Assembly: GCA_002478575.1 (NCBI GenBank)
Contig: DLOX01000290.1
Location: forward strand, 1 to 22,478
Length of the DNA stretch: 22,478 bases
Origin: Sphingomonadales bacterium UBA7473
GTDB taxonomy: Bacteria > Pseudomonadota > Alphaproteobacteria > Sphingomonadales > Sphingomonadaceae
Direction: 5' to 3'
The translations under genes were made by a program, and so were the position numbers. The notes beneath the pieces are model-generated. The model did no database searches and was not told the DNA's origin. It saw nothing but the letters and a program-made list of their open reading frames with translations. Shown here one piece after another: positions 7,819 to 14,358 of the stretch. Positions within the stretch are counted from its first letter, which is position 1; each line of letters begins with the position of its first letter.

Positions 7819-8424
7819 TTACCCCAAACGTTGCTTCATTCGCGCCAGATATCTGGCAAGCACATCAATCTCGATATTGACGGCTTGGCCGACCTTCAAA
7901 TCGCGGAAAGCCGTCACGGCCCAAGTGTGGGGAATGATGTTGAGGCCAAAGGTCGCGCTGCCATCGGCGGCGTCTTCGACTGCATTGACGGTGAGGGATA
8001 CACCATCGACAGTTACCGAACCCTTTTCCGCAAGGTAGGGCGCCAAATCGCTTGCGATACGAATGGTGACGCGGTGGCTATCCCCCTCAGGCGTAATCGC
8101 GGTCACTTCGCCAACGCCATCAACATGGCCCGTCACGATATGACCGCCCAGCTCATCGCCCAGTTTCAAGGCGCGTTCGAGATTGAGGGTCGCCCCTTCG
8201 CTCCACGCGCCTTGCGCCGTTTTGCTGACCGTCTCGGCAGAGGCATCGACCGCAAACCAATCCGCGCCTTTATCGACAACCGTCAGGCAGCAACCGGAAC
8301 AGGCGATGGATGCGCCCAGATCAACAGTCGCCATGTCATAACCACAGCGGATCACCATCCGAAGGTCGCCCCGCTGCTCCGCGCTGACGATGGTGCCGAG
8401 ATCGGTGATGATGCCTGTGAACAT
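7819..8424 (-). CDS. ribE: Riboflavin synthase alpha subunit
   Basis: Catalyses dismutation of two 6,7-dimethyl-8-ribityllumazine molecules to riboflavin and 5-amino-6-ribitylaminouracil. The 201-residue protein starts with the invariant MFTGIITDLGTI and is made of two homologous lumazine-binding barrels. The first includes GASIACSGCCLTVV and the second GSVTVDGVSLTVN; HIVTGHVDGVG joins them. It follows ribD by 20 bases on the same strand, forming a riboflavin operon. The name ribE follows the usage for the alpha-type synthase; it is called ribC in enterobacteria. Confidence 0.96.
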   Translation of the reverse strand: MFTGIITDLGTIVSAEQRGDLRMVIRCGYDMATVDLGASIACSGCCLTVVDKGADWFAVDASAETVSKTAQGAWSEGATLNLERALKLGDELGGHIVTGHVDGVGEVTAITPEGDSHRVTIRIASDLAPYLAEKGSVTVDGVSLTVNAVEDAADGSATFGLNIIPHTWAVTAFRDLKVGQAVNIEIDVLARYLARMKQRLG

Positions 8425-8444
8425 GCCTATGCCTTATATTTGCC

Positions 8445-9539
8445 TCAGCGAGAGACGGCCTCGTAAACTTCCAACCGGTCTTTGCCAAGCTGGCGACTAT
8501 CGGTGAGGGTCCAAGCATTGTGCGCGTCTGCGAGAGAGGTCAGGCCGATGTCGCTGAGGCAGGCTTTTCCACCGCCAATGAGGATCGGCGCCCGGTAGAG
8601 AAGGAGGCGATCAACAAGGCCCGCCTTGAGGAACGAAGCCGCCGTTTCGGCGCCGCCTTCGACGAGGATGGATTGGATGCCGTCTAGGCTCCTTAAATCT
8701 TTAGAGCTGTTCAGAGTGGCCCAGCACTCTCTAGGTTCGCGCGGAGGCGCGGAGGCGCGGAGAGGCGCAGCTGAGTCAACGATGTCTCTCGGTGAAGTTT
8801 TGTGAGCAGATTGAGCCTCACTCCTCCGCGCCTCCGCGCCTCCGCGCGAACCCAAAACCGTTGAAGAAAACACCAATCTAACAGGGCTGCGCTCCTCCAG
8901 CCCCGGCAAGCGGACATCCAGCCGAGGGTTGTCCGCCTCATATGTCCCCCGACCGACCAGAATGGCATCGGCCAGCGCCCGTTCCAAATGGCCATGGGCC
9001 CGCGACGCCTCGCCCGTGATCCATTGGCTCTCGCCCGAGGCCATGGCGATGCAGCCATCGAGGGATGTCGCAAGCTTCAACGTCACAAAGGGCCGCCCGC
9101 GTTCCATCACTGATAGCCAGCCCGCCATCGCTCTCCGCGCACTGGCTGCACCAACGCCGGACGAAACGGCGATGCCAGCTGCCTTCAGCCGCTCCATGCC
9201 TTTGCCCGCCGTTCGAGGGTCGGGATCAACCAGCGCAACCACGACGCGGCCTATGCCCGCTGCGATCAAACCATCAGCACAAGATGGCCCACGATCACTG
9301 TCGTGGGCGCAAGGCTCCAACGTTACATAGGCAGTTGCGCCCTTGGCTGCTCCCCCAGCTTGTGCCAGCGCCATCGCCTCCGCATGGGGACGTCCGCCCG
9401 CCTGCGTCCAGCCACGCCCAATGACAACGCCATCGTTGACGATCACGCACCCAACATTGGGATTGGGCACAGAGAGGCCTCTGCCGCGCCATGACAGTGC
9501 GGTGGCAGCGGCCATCCACACGCTATCGTTTTTTATCAA
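8445..9539 (-). CDS. ribD: Bifunctional riboflavin biosynthesis deaminase/reductase, with in-frame palindromic insertion
   Basis: Carries out the deaminase and reductase steps after GTP cyclohydrolase II in riboflavin synthesis. The N-terminal deaminase shows zinc ligands His52 (HAE), Cys77 and Cys87 (PCAH...SC). The C-terminal NADPH reductase domain begins near 150 with FVTLKLATSLDG and includes ILVEGGAE near 291 and LYRAPILIGGG. The protein is 364 residues, about 40 longer than I would expect. The excess is residues 230-269, a low-complexity Arg/Ala/Ser stretch encoded by a perfect 29-base inverted repeat with its spacer. The frame is intact on both sides, so the gene is probably functional. 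Its start overlaps the upstream small membrane protein gene by 17 bases, and ribE follows. No FMN riboswitch is visible upstream. Confidence 0.94.
   Translation of the reverse strand: MIKNDSVWMAAATALSWRGRGLSVPNPNVGCVIVNDGVVIGRGWTQAGGRPHAEAMALAQAGGAAKGATAYVTLEPCAHDSDRGPSCADGLIAAGIGRVVVALVDPDPRTAGKGMERLKAAGIAVSSGVGAASARRAMAGWLSVMERGRPFVTLKLATSLDGCIAMASGESQWITGEASRAHGHLERALADAILVGRGTYEADNPRLDVRLPGLEERSPVRLVFSSTVLGSRGGAEARRSEAQSAHKTSPRDIVDSAAPLRASAPPREPRECWATLNSSKDLRSLDGIQSILVEGGAETAASFLKAGLVDRLLLYRAPILIGGGKACLSDIGLTSLADAHNAWTLTDSRQLGKDRLEVYEAVSR
8734..8852. repeat. Palindromic element inserted inside ribD
   Basis: Two arms of 29 bases, 8734-8762 and 8824-8852, are perfect inverted repeats around a 61-base spacer. 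Each arm is made of tandem GGAGGCGC-type units and ends in the outer sequence GGTTCGCGCGG. The strong GC-rich repeat composition differs from the rest of ribD. It encodes residues 230-269 of RibD in frame, without stops, and lies between RLVFSSTV and the conserved ILVEGG region of the reductase domain. It resembles in style the palindromic elements known to insert in frame in genes of Rickettsia. Only one copy is in this window. Confidence 0.85.
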
Positions 9540-9894
9540 CGTCGATGCCTAGCTCATTGGCGATGTCTCGAAACTGCTGACGACGGGCAGCTTCTGCGGC
9601 CTCCAAAGCTTCACGATATTCCCGCTCGGCAGGTGCATCGAGCGCCTGCTGCGCCTTCACTTGCTCTTCGGTGCGGTTGGCGGGCCAATCCTTCACGAAG
9701 ATCACGGTCGGCGGCTTATATTCGGCTTCCTTATTATATTGGATAGCAAAGCCAATGATCACCGCTGCTGGAATGGCAACGGAGGCCAAGATGAAGGCCC
9801 ATTTGTGCGGCTGCGGCTGACGGAAAACCGTCATCATATCGCGGATGCTGCCGCCTCTATGTTCGGGATCGGGTTTGAAGGGACTCATGAACAT
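9523..9894 (-). CDS. Small single-pass membrane protein, function unknown
   Basis: A 123-residue protein I do not recognise by name. A short N-terminal cytoplasmic part precedes one membrane segment at about 33-53 (AFILASVAIPAAVIIGFAI). A hydrophilic C-terminal part follows, with a charged alpha-helical stretch rich in Glu, Ala and Arg at about 75-115. Two starts are possible, 9894 and 9888 (MSPFKPD); neither has a clear ribosome-binding site. Its 3' end overlaps the ribD start by 17 bases, suggesting translational coupling. It is divergent from the thiolase gene. There is no evidence for a role in riboflavin synthesis beyond position. Confidence 0.7.
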   Translation of the reverse strand: MFMSPFKPDPEHRGGSIRDMMTVFRQPQPHKWAFILASVAIPAAVIIGFAIQYNKEAEYKPPTVIFVKDWPANRTEEQVKAQQALDAPAEREYREALEAAEAARRQQFRDIANELGIDVDKKR

Positions 9895-9991
9895 GCTGAT
9901 GATTTAGGGGGGAAGACGCTGCATTACCAGTCTTGGCATGCGTACCATAAATGGGCAGGAGAAAGGCCAAAGACAGATTAGGAGACCGCCC

Positions 9992-11185
9992 ATGCGCCGC
10001 GCCGCCATCGTTGCCCCCATCCGCACTGCGGTTGGCAAATTTCATGGGGCCTTGTCTTCACTCTCCGCAGGCGATTTGGGCGGGATCATCATTGATGCGT
10101 TGGTGAAGCGCACAGGCATTGATGCGGAGCGGATCGATGATGTGGTCTTTGCTCAAGGCTATGGCAATGGCGAAGCGCCGTGCATTGCCCGTTGGTCGCT
10201 TTTGAAGGCAGGCCTTCCCTTGTCCGTCCCCGGATATCAGTTGGACCGCCGCTGCGGGTCGGGGCTTCAAGCCGTGATCGATGCGGCAATGATGGTCCAG
10301 ACAGGCGTGGCGGATATGGTCATCGCTGGCGGCGTTGAAAGCATGTCCAACGTCGAACATTACTCGATAGACCTGCGCAAAGGCGTTCGCGCTGGCAATA
10401 TCACCTTCCATGACCGGCTGACCCGCGGGCGGGTCATGTCTCAGCCGCAAGAACGGTTCGGCGTGATCAGTGGCATGATCGAGACGGCGGAAAATCTCGC
10501 CAAAGACTATGGCATCACCCGTGAAGAATGCGATGACTATGCCGTCATGAGCCATCAACGGGCCGCTGCCGCTTGGGCAGCAGGCAAGTTTGATGATGAA
10601 CTGGTGCCCGTTTCCATCCCGCAAAAGAAGGGCGACGCAATCATCTTCGCCCATGACGAAGGCTATCGCGCCGATGCCAGCATGGAATCTTTGGGCAGGC
10701 TGAAGGCATTAGAAGGCGGTGTTGTAACAGCAGGCAATGCCAGCCAGCAAAATGACGCTGCAGCGGCTTGTTTGGTCGTGGCAGAAGATAAGCTCGCTGA
10801 ATTTGGCCTTGAACCCATGGCCTATCTCCACAGCTGGGCCGCCGCTGGGTGCGATCCATCCCGCATGGGCATTGGCCCTGTGCCAGCGGTCAAGCGGCTC
10901 TTTGCTCGCACGGGCCTTAAATGGGACGATATTGATCTGGTCGAGCTGAACGAGGCTTTTGCGCCTCAGGTGCTCGCTGTGCTCAAGGGCTGGGGGTGGG
11001 ATGAGCGGGACCGGCTGAACGTCAATGGCTCTGGCATTTCGTTGGGCCATCCAATTGGAGCCACCGGAGGCCGCATCCTTGCCAATCTGCTGCGCGAACT
11101 GCATCGCCGCGATGGCCGCTATGGTCTGGAAACGATGTGCATTGGCGGCGGCCAAGGAATCGCCGCTGTGTTCGAACGGGCTTGA
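9992..11185 (+). CDS. Acetyl-CoA C-acyltransferase (thiolase)
   Basis: A thiolase that condenses or cleaves acyl-CoA and acetyl-CoA. The 397-residue protein carries all catalytic motifs: the nucleophile Cys88 in LDRRCGSGLQAV, the NEAFAPQ segment, His353 in GISLGHPIGATGGR, and Cys383 in CIGGGQGIAAVFE. The frame is open 18 codons upstream of ATG 9992. That start is chosen because AGGAGA at 9980-9985 is well spaced and MRRAAIVAPIRTAVGKF is the family N-terminus. It stands alone, with no hydroxyacyl-CoA dehydrogenase or enoyl-CoA hydratase next to it, so its pathway (fatty acid degradation, acetoacetyl-CoA formation or aromatic degradation) cannot be decided. Confidence 0.93.
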   Translation: MRRAAIVAPIRTAVGKFHGALSSLSAGDLGGIIIDALVKRTGIDAERIDDVVFAQGYGNGEAPCIARWSLLKAGLPLSVPGYQLDRRCGSGLQAVIDAAMMVQTGVADMVIAGGVESMSNVEHYSIDLRKGVRAGNITFHDRLTRGRVMSQPQERFGVISGMIETAENLAKDYGITREECDDYAVMSHQRAAAAWAAGKFDDELVPVSIPQKKGDAIIFAHDEGYRADASMESLGRLKALEGGVVTAGNASQQNDAAAACLVVAEDKLAEFGLEPMAYLHSWAAAGCDPSRMGIGPVPAVKRLFARTGLKWDDIDLVELNEAFAPQVLAVLKGWGWDERDRLNVNGSGISLGHPIGATGGRILANLLRELHRRDGRYGLETMCIGGGQGIAAVFERA

Positions 11186-11294
11186 CTTTTACGACCACAT
11201 CCTCTTTAAGCGCTGACTTCTCGGCCAAGGCGTGTTGCTTTGGCCTGCTCTGGGCTTCCTGATACGGGCCCTTAACGAACGAAAGGAATGACCC

Positions 11295-11717
11295 ATGCGT
11301 CACCGTCATGGCGGCCGTAAACTTAGCCGTACTTCTTCTCACCGCATTGCCATGTTCCGCAACATGGCCGCTGCTCTCATCAAGCATGAGCAAATCACCA
11401 CGACTTTGCCAAAGGCAAAGGAATTGCGCCCCTATGTTGAAAAGCTGATCACGCTTGCAAAGCGCGGTGGCCTTTCCAACCGTCGTCTGGCCCATGCGCG
11501 CATGCTCGACGATGCACAGTTGGTGAAGCTGTTCGACGTGATTGCTGAGCGTTACAAGGATCGCAACGGCGGTTACACGCGCATCATCAAGGCAGGCTTC
11601 CGTGCATCAGACGCGGCTCCGATGGCGCTCATCGAATTGGTTGATCGTGATGAAAGCGCCAAGGGCCAGGATTCTGGCCCCGTGAATGGTGATGAGGATT
11701 TCGCCGAAGCGGCATAA
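11295..11717 (+). CDS. rplQ: 50S ribosomal protein L17
   Basis: Large-subunit ribosomal protein lining the exit tunnel region. The 140-residue protein begins MRHRHGGRKLSRTSSHR and contains the TTLPKAKELRPYVEKLITLA and LFD...RNGGYTRI segments typical of L17. The C-terminal extension is acidic (EDFAEAA). AAAGGAA at 11282-11287 provides a ribosome-binding site. In most bacteria rplQ directly follows rpoA at the end of the alpha operon; here the upstream gene is a thiolase, so it must have its own promoter or be read from upstream. A terminator follows at 11747. Confidence 0.97.
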   Translation: MRHRHGGRKLSRTSSHRIAMFRNMAAALIKHEQITTTLPKAKELRPYVEKLITLAKRGGLSNRRLAHARMLDDAQLVKLFDVIAERYKDRNGGYTRIIKAGFRASDAAPMALIELVDRDESAKGQDSGPVNGDEDFAEAA

Positions 11718-11743
11718 GTCTTCGCGAAAATCGCTAAAGAAAG

Positions 11744-12157
11744 TCAGGCCGCCGGAGCATATCGGGCGGCCGTTTCTTTTATGAGCGATATCATATTGGG
11801 AATGCCCTGAGTACGGTTGGAACTCAGCTGGGCTTTAAGGTCGAACGGCGCCAATTCGCCTTCGATATCGGTGGCCAGCACTTCAGCTGCACTTTTGCCT
11901 TCGACGGTTTTCAAGACCAGCGCGATAATGCCTTTGGTAATGGCGGCATTGCTGTCCGCCAAGAAGCTCAGCGCCTCACTGTCTCCAGCCGCTGGATAGA
12001 CCCAAACACTGGCTGAACAGCCGCGCACCAGTGTGACATCGCTCTTCAAGGCATCGGGCATAGGCGGCAATTGCTTGCCCAAATCAATGAGCAACCGATA
12101 GCGATCATCGGCATCAAGAAAGTCAAACTCTTCGTGGATTTCGGCAAGGCTGGTCAT
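11744..12157 (-). CDS. sufE: SufE family cysteine desulfuration protein
   Basis: Accepts sulfur from a cysteine desulfurase (SufS type) and passes it on for Fe-S cluster assembly. The 137-residue protein has the SufE fold signature: an N-terminal YRLLIDLGKQLPPMP segment, the active-site Cys47 in VRGCSASVWV, and the ITKGIIALVLKTVEGKSAAEV and QLSSNRTQGIPNM segments. Length is normal for the family. It is not near other suf genes in this window, and it could equally be a CsdE-like paralogue. It lies downstream of the psp operon on the same strand but is separated by a palindromic repeat, so it is probably a separate unit. Confidence 0.92.
   Translation of the reverse strand: MTSLAEIHEEFDFLDADDRYRLLIDLGKQLPPMPDALKSDVTLVRGCSASVWVYPAAGDSEALSFLADSNAAITKGIIALVLKTVEGKSAAEVLATDIEGELAPFDLKAQLSSNRTQGIPNMISLIKETAARYAPAA
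11747..11780 (+). terminator. Intrinsic terminator after rplQ, inside the 3' end of the SufE gene
   Basis: A seven-base perfect stem, GGCCGCC at 11747-11753 with GGCGGCC at 11765-11771, is followed by the T-rich run GTTTCTTTT (11772-11780) on the plus strand. It lies 30 bases after the rplQ stop and overlaps the last codons of the convergent SufE-like gene (stop at 11744-11746). The same bases therefore encode protein on one strand and terminate transcription on the other. Confidence 0.75.
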
Positions 12158-12225
12158 GAAGGAGCCGCTAGCTGGACGCAGGGGAAAGGTCTAGTAGCTG
12201 AAAGAGCCGCCAACCAACTCACCGC

Positions 12226-12324
12226 CGTCACCCCGGACTTGATCCGGGGTCCATGCCTTATTGCTTCATCCTGCTCGCTGGCTGGAAATCGAGGCATGGA
12301 TTCCGGATCAAGTCCGGAATGACG
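12226..12324. repeat. Palindromic intergenic repeat, copy 1
   Basis: A nested palindrome bounded by CGTCA and TGACG. The left hairpin is CCCCGGA-CTTGA-TCCGGGG (12231-12249) and the right one TTCCGGA-TCAAG-TCCGGAA (12301-12319). Inside these, TCCATGCCT (12250-12258) pairs perfectly with AGGCATGGA (12292-12300). It fills most of the 174 bases between the last psp-cluster gene and the SufE gene and could end psp transcription. A related copy lies at 21884-22003. Such elements resemble REP/BIME-type repeats; the name of this family is not known to me. Confidence 0.85.
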
Positions 12325-12331
12325 TAGCGAC

Positions 12332-12571
12332 CTATAAATCCACCCCTGCCGCGATAGCTTCCAACTTTCGGATCCGTTCTTTCAGGTCAGCGACTTCGAT
12401 CCGGCTCGCAAGGCTTGGGGCCTGAAGCACCGCTCCGCTGCGCCCTAGTTCGAGCTCGGCCTTCTTATAGTCGATCCACAGCCGAAAGCCGTTCAGGCCA
12501 GCGATGGACAGGATGATCGCGGAAGCCAGGCCTGCGCCTGCAATCATCAAATAGCTGGTCAGCATATCCAT
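12332..12571 (-). CDS. Small membrane protein with C-terminal coiled coil, last gene of psp cluster
   Basis: A 79-residue protein with one membrane segment at about 7-28 (YLMIAGAGLASAIILSIAGL), a short charged linker and a heptad-like tail ending LKERIRKLEAIAAGVDL. The LKERI..LE pattern matches the tails of the upstream genes, but this copy lacks the final EI..LR part. It starts 30 bases after the preceding psp-cluster gene. Its function is unknown. The shared tail and tight spacing suggest a PspB-like accessory of the Psp response. It is the most divergent of the four extra proteins. Confidence 0.7.
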   Translation of the reverse strand: MDMLTSYLMIAGAGLASAIILSIAGLNGFRLWIDYKKAELELGRSGAVLQAPSLASRIEVADLKERIRKLEAIAAGVDL

Positions 12572-12601
12572 TTGCTATGCTCCTTGTTTTCGCGCCTTGG
12601 A

Positions 12602-12850
12602 CTAGCGCAGTTTTTCAATCTCACGATCAAGGGCAGAGGCACTGTTATTGTCTGTAATCAGACGTTCCAGCACGGCGATCCGCTCCTTCAGGGATCTTAT
12701 TTCATCCTTCATCCGGCCAGCATCAGGATCGACTGCATTGATCGGCAGTTCATTGCCCATATTGTCGCGGCGGATGCCATATTTGGCACGGAGCACGCTG
12801 GCGACGGCACCAATAGCGACCAAAGCCACAACCATTTCAAATGGGTTCAT
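12602..12850 (-). CDS. Small membrane protein with PspC-like coiled-coil tail
   Basis: An 82-residue protein. One membrane segment covers about 5-21 (EMVVALVAIGAVASVL), followed by the juxtamembrane stretch KYGIRRDNMGNELP. The tail SLKERIAVLERLITDNN (53-69) then leads to the terminal REIEKLR. The frame is open 19 codons further upstream, but ATG 12850 (MNPFEM) puts the membrane segment at the N-terminus as in its neighbours, and GAGAAG lies just before it. The tail closely matches those of the genes at 12879 and 13222 and of PspC. Probably a tandem paralogue in the psp operon; no biochemical role can be assigned. Confidence 0.75.
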   Translation of the reverse strand: MNPFEMVVALVAIGAVASVLRAKYGIRRDNMGNELPINAVDPDAGRMKDEIRSLKERIAVLERLITDNNSASALDREIEKLR

Positions 12851-12878
12851 CTTTCTTCTCCCCAGAAGTTCACAAAGT

Positions 12879-13211
12879 TCAATTTGGTTTGATGCGCAGA
12901 TTTTCAATCTCGCGAGTCAGAGTGTGCGCCTCGTCAGTCACGATCCGTTCGACATTGGCCAAGCGATCTTTAATCGAACCAAGCTCAGCCCGCAGCTGGG
13001 CATTTTCTTGGCTCAAGAGCTTGATCCGCTCCAGCGACTCTTGATCCGTCTTAGGGTAGATGGCTTTGCCCCAGCTATTCTCGAGCGGATAGCCATTCTG
13101 AATGCGGAGGCGTGTGGTGTAGATCCAACCAATGACACCAAGAAGGCCGATCGACAGGCCAAGAAAGGCGAGAAGCGGAAGATAAGGGGCGAGCGCGTCA
13201 ACAGGTTCCAT
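12879..13211 (-). CDS. Small membrane protein with PspC-like coiled-coil tail
   Basis: A 110-residue protein and the longest of the four extra psp-cluster products. A membrane segment at about 9-31 (PYLPLLAFLGLSIGLLGVIGW) is followed by the juxtamembrane RLRIQNGYPLENSWGK. A long coiled coil begins near residue 58 (ESLERIKLLSQENAQLRAEL) and ends with KDRLANVERIVTDEAHTLTR and EIENLR (to 106). The NVERIVTD...TLTREI portion is the closest in this set to the C-terminal tail of enterobacterial PspC as I remember it. It starts 10 bases after the gene upstream, so cotranscription is nearly certain. Confidence 0.78.
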   Translation of the reverse strand: MEPVDALAPYLPLLAFLGLSIGLLGVIGWIYTTRLRIQNGYPLENSWGKAIYPKTDQESLERIKLLSQENAQLRAELGSIKDRLANVERIVTDEAHTLTREIENLRIKPN

Positions 13212-13221
13212 GATTTTGTTC

Positions 13222-13482
13222 CTACCTTAGATTTTCAATTTCAGCAGAAAGCCGAGAGGGTTGGTCAGTCGCGATCCGTTCCAGAACGGCGATCCGCTCT
13301 TCAAGGCGAAGGACTTGGCCGGTCAGTCTATCATTTTCGGTGGTCAACAGCTCAACTTGTCTTTGGCCTTCGAGGTTGACGGGCTTTCCTTGCCGATCGA
13401 CGCCCATTTTGATCCGATATCCCGCGAGGACAAAGGCCCCAAGGGGGATGAGGACCCAAATCCAGCTTGCGATATTTCCCAT
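13222..13482 (-). CDS. Small membrane protein with PspC-like coiled-coil tail
   Basis: An 86-residue protein with a membrane segment at about 6-22 (SWIWVLIPLGAFVLAGY), the juxtamembrane stretch RIKMGVDRQGKP and a coiled coil from about 42. The coiled coil includes ELLTTENDRLTGQVLRLEER and then AVLERIATDQPSRLSAEIEN, ending LR. Both the RIxxG juxtamembrane element and the tail are shared with the genes at 12879 and 12602, supporting duplication. It lies 24 bases after pspC. Function is unknown; a role in Psp signalling or PspA docking is an inference from the shared tail and the operon. Confidence 0.78.
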   Translation of the reverse strand: MGNIASWIWVLIPLGAFVLAGYRIKMGVDRQGKPVNLEGQRQVELLTTENDRLTGQVLRLEERIAVLERIATDQPSRLSAEIENLR

Positions 13483-13506
13483 GTCTTACACTCCCCAGAC
13501 TAAGCC

Positions 13507-13884
13507 CTACTTCAGGCTATCAATTTCATTGGCAAGCCGCGTGTTGCGGCTGGTGTAGTATGTTTCCACCTCGGCCAAGCGGCGATCAATGTCGCGGAAT
13601 TTGGCGCGGACGTCACGGGTGGTCCGGGCTGGAGATTGGCGGACGCCCTGCCAGAATTTCGCTTCTTCGGCGTCTTCATAAAGACCGTAGGGCTTATTGT
13701 CTGCGAGCCAAGCGATGAGGAAATAGACGAACAGGCCAGCGGGGAAGGTCGAAGCGGTCAGGATGATGACGGCGACCCGAGTCAAAGTCACATCGAAGCC
13801 GGTATAGTCTGAGATCCCTGCGCATACGCCTGACCATTTGGCATTTTGTTTGTCGAGGTAGAATTTTGTGCGACGAGCAGTCAT
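13507..13884 (-). CDS. pspC: Phage shock protein C
   Basis: Inner-membrane Psp component which, with PspB, senses envelope stress and releases PspA from PspF. The 125-residue protein has a PspC domain at about 5-66: FYLDKQNAKWSGVCAGISDY, then DVTLTRVAVIIL and a second hydrophobic run up to FLIAWLADNKPY. It continues into a cytoplasmic coiled-coil tail, IDRRLAEVETYYTSRNTRLA and NEIDSLK. The tail matches the layout of enterobacterial PspC (about 119 residues), so this is the PspC orthologue rather than the shorter neighbour at 13910. It lies in the pspA-pspB operon. Confidence 0.9.
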   Translation of the reverse strand: MTARRTKFYLDKQNAKWSGVCAGISDYTGFDVTLTRVAVIILTASTFPAGLFVYFLIAWLADNKPYGLYEDAEEAKFWQGVRQSPARTTRDVRAKFRDIDRRLAEVETYYTSRNTRLANEIDSLK

Positions 13885-13909
13885 GTCTTGTCTCCTAGGG
13901 GGTGCTCAA

Positions 13910-14104
13910 TCAAGCGTAGGGTTTGGTGGGGGCCAGCCAAGCGATGAGGATGTAGATGATCGCGAGGCCGCCCCAAGCAAGGACCGTTCCGAGGACGGTC
14001 GCGATGCGGACCACGGTCAAATCCCAGCCGGTATAGTCGGCAAGTCCAGCGCATACCCCGGCCAATTTTCCGGTGCGTTTGTTGAGAAGGAATGTGTTTG
14101 CCAT
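13910..14104 (-). CDS. Mini PspC-domain protein
   Basis: A 64-residue protein that is almost only a PspC domain: FLLNKRTGKLAGVCAGLADY, then WDLTVVRIATVLGTVL and LAIIYILIAWLAPTKPYA. It is homologous to the N-terminal half of the adjacent pspC but has no coiled-coil tail. It sits between pspB and pspC with short gaps on both sides (22 and 25 bases). Tail-less PspC proteins are common in Bacteria. Here it may modulate the full-length PspC, or act through heteromeric assembly in the membrane; that is inference. Confidence 0.88.
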   Translation of the reverse strand: MANTFLLNKRTGKLAGVCAGLADYTGWDLTVVRIATVLGTVLAWGGLAIIYILIAWLAPTKPYA

Positions 14105-14126
14105 TTTCTGTCTCCGGGTTCAGGCC

Positions 14127-14354
14127 TTAGCGGCCCGTTTTCCAATTAGGGTCGTCCGCTGCGATAATGCGTTCAACGGTTTCCATCCGGTCATCCAGAC
14201 GGCGCGCCATATCGTGCAGTTCATCAAGCAGCTTTTCATCCTCGCGCGTGATCGTTGCGGCGCTCTTCCACTTCGTTACATAATGGAAAATTACCCAAGG
14301 AAGGCCAATGAAAAAGCTGCCGAATATGATCAGGGCTATAAGGACATCTTCCAT
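14127..14354 (-). CDS. pspB: Phage shock protein B
   Basis: A 75-residue inner-membrane regulator that acts with PspC to relieve PspA inhibition of PspF. One membrane segment covers about 4-26 (VLIALIIFGSFFIGLPWVIF), followed by a cytoplasmic coiled coil, LLDELHDMARRLDDRMETVE, and the terminal DDPNWKTGR. This strongly resembles enterobacterial PspB, which also ends in a HPNWR-type motif. The start codon is four bases after the pspA stop, implying translational coupling. Confidence 0.92.
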   Translation of the reverse strand: MEDVLIALIIFGSFFIGLPWVIFHYVTKWKSAATITREDEKLLDELHDMARRLDDRMETVERIIAADDPNWKTGR

Positions 14355-14358
14355 CGGA

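Noticed and set aside
7831..8466. 211-codon open frame on the plus strand opposite ribE
   Set aside because: Antisense of ribE, a clear family match on the other strand; the translation shows no known motif.
8445..9539. ribD as a pseudogene because of the repeat-rich segment
   Set aside because: The insertion keeps the frame, no stop is introduced, and zinc and reductase motifs are intact on both sides.
9540..9991. FMN riboswitch upstream of the riboflavin genes
   Set aside because: The sequence before ribD codes for a small membrane protein and I could not find the conserved RFN core (for example AGGGGC and CCGAC elements in order) in the gap before it.
12226..12324. CRISPR or insertion-sequence end
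   Set aside because: Single nested palindrome with no spaced direct repeats, no transposase and no target duplication; it fits a REP/BIME-like intergenic repeat.
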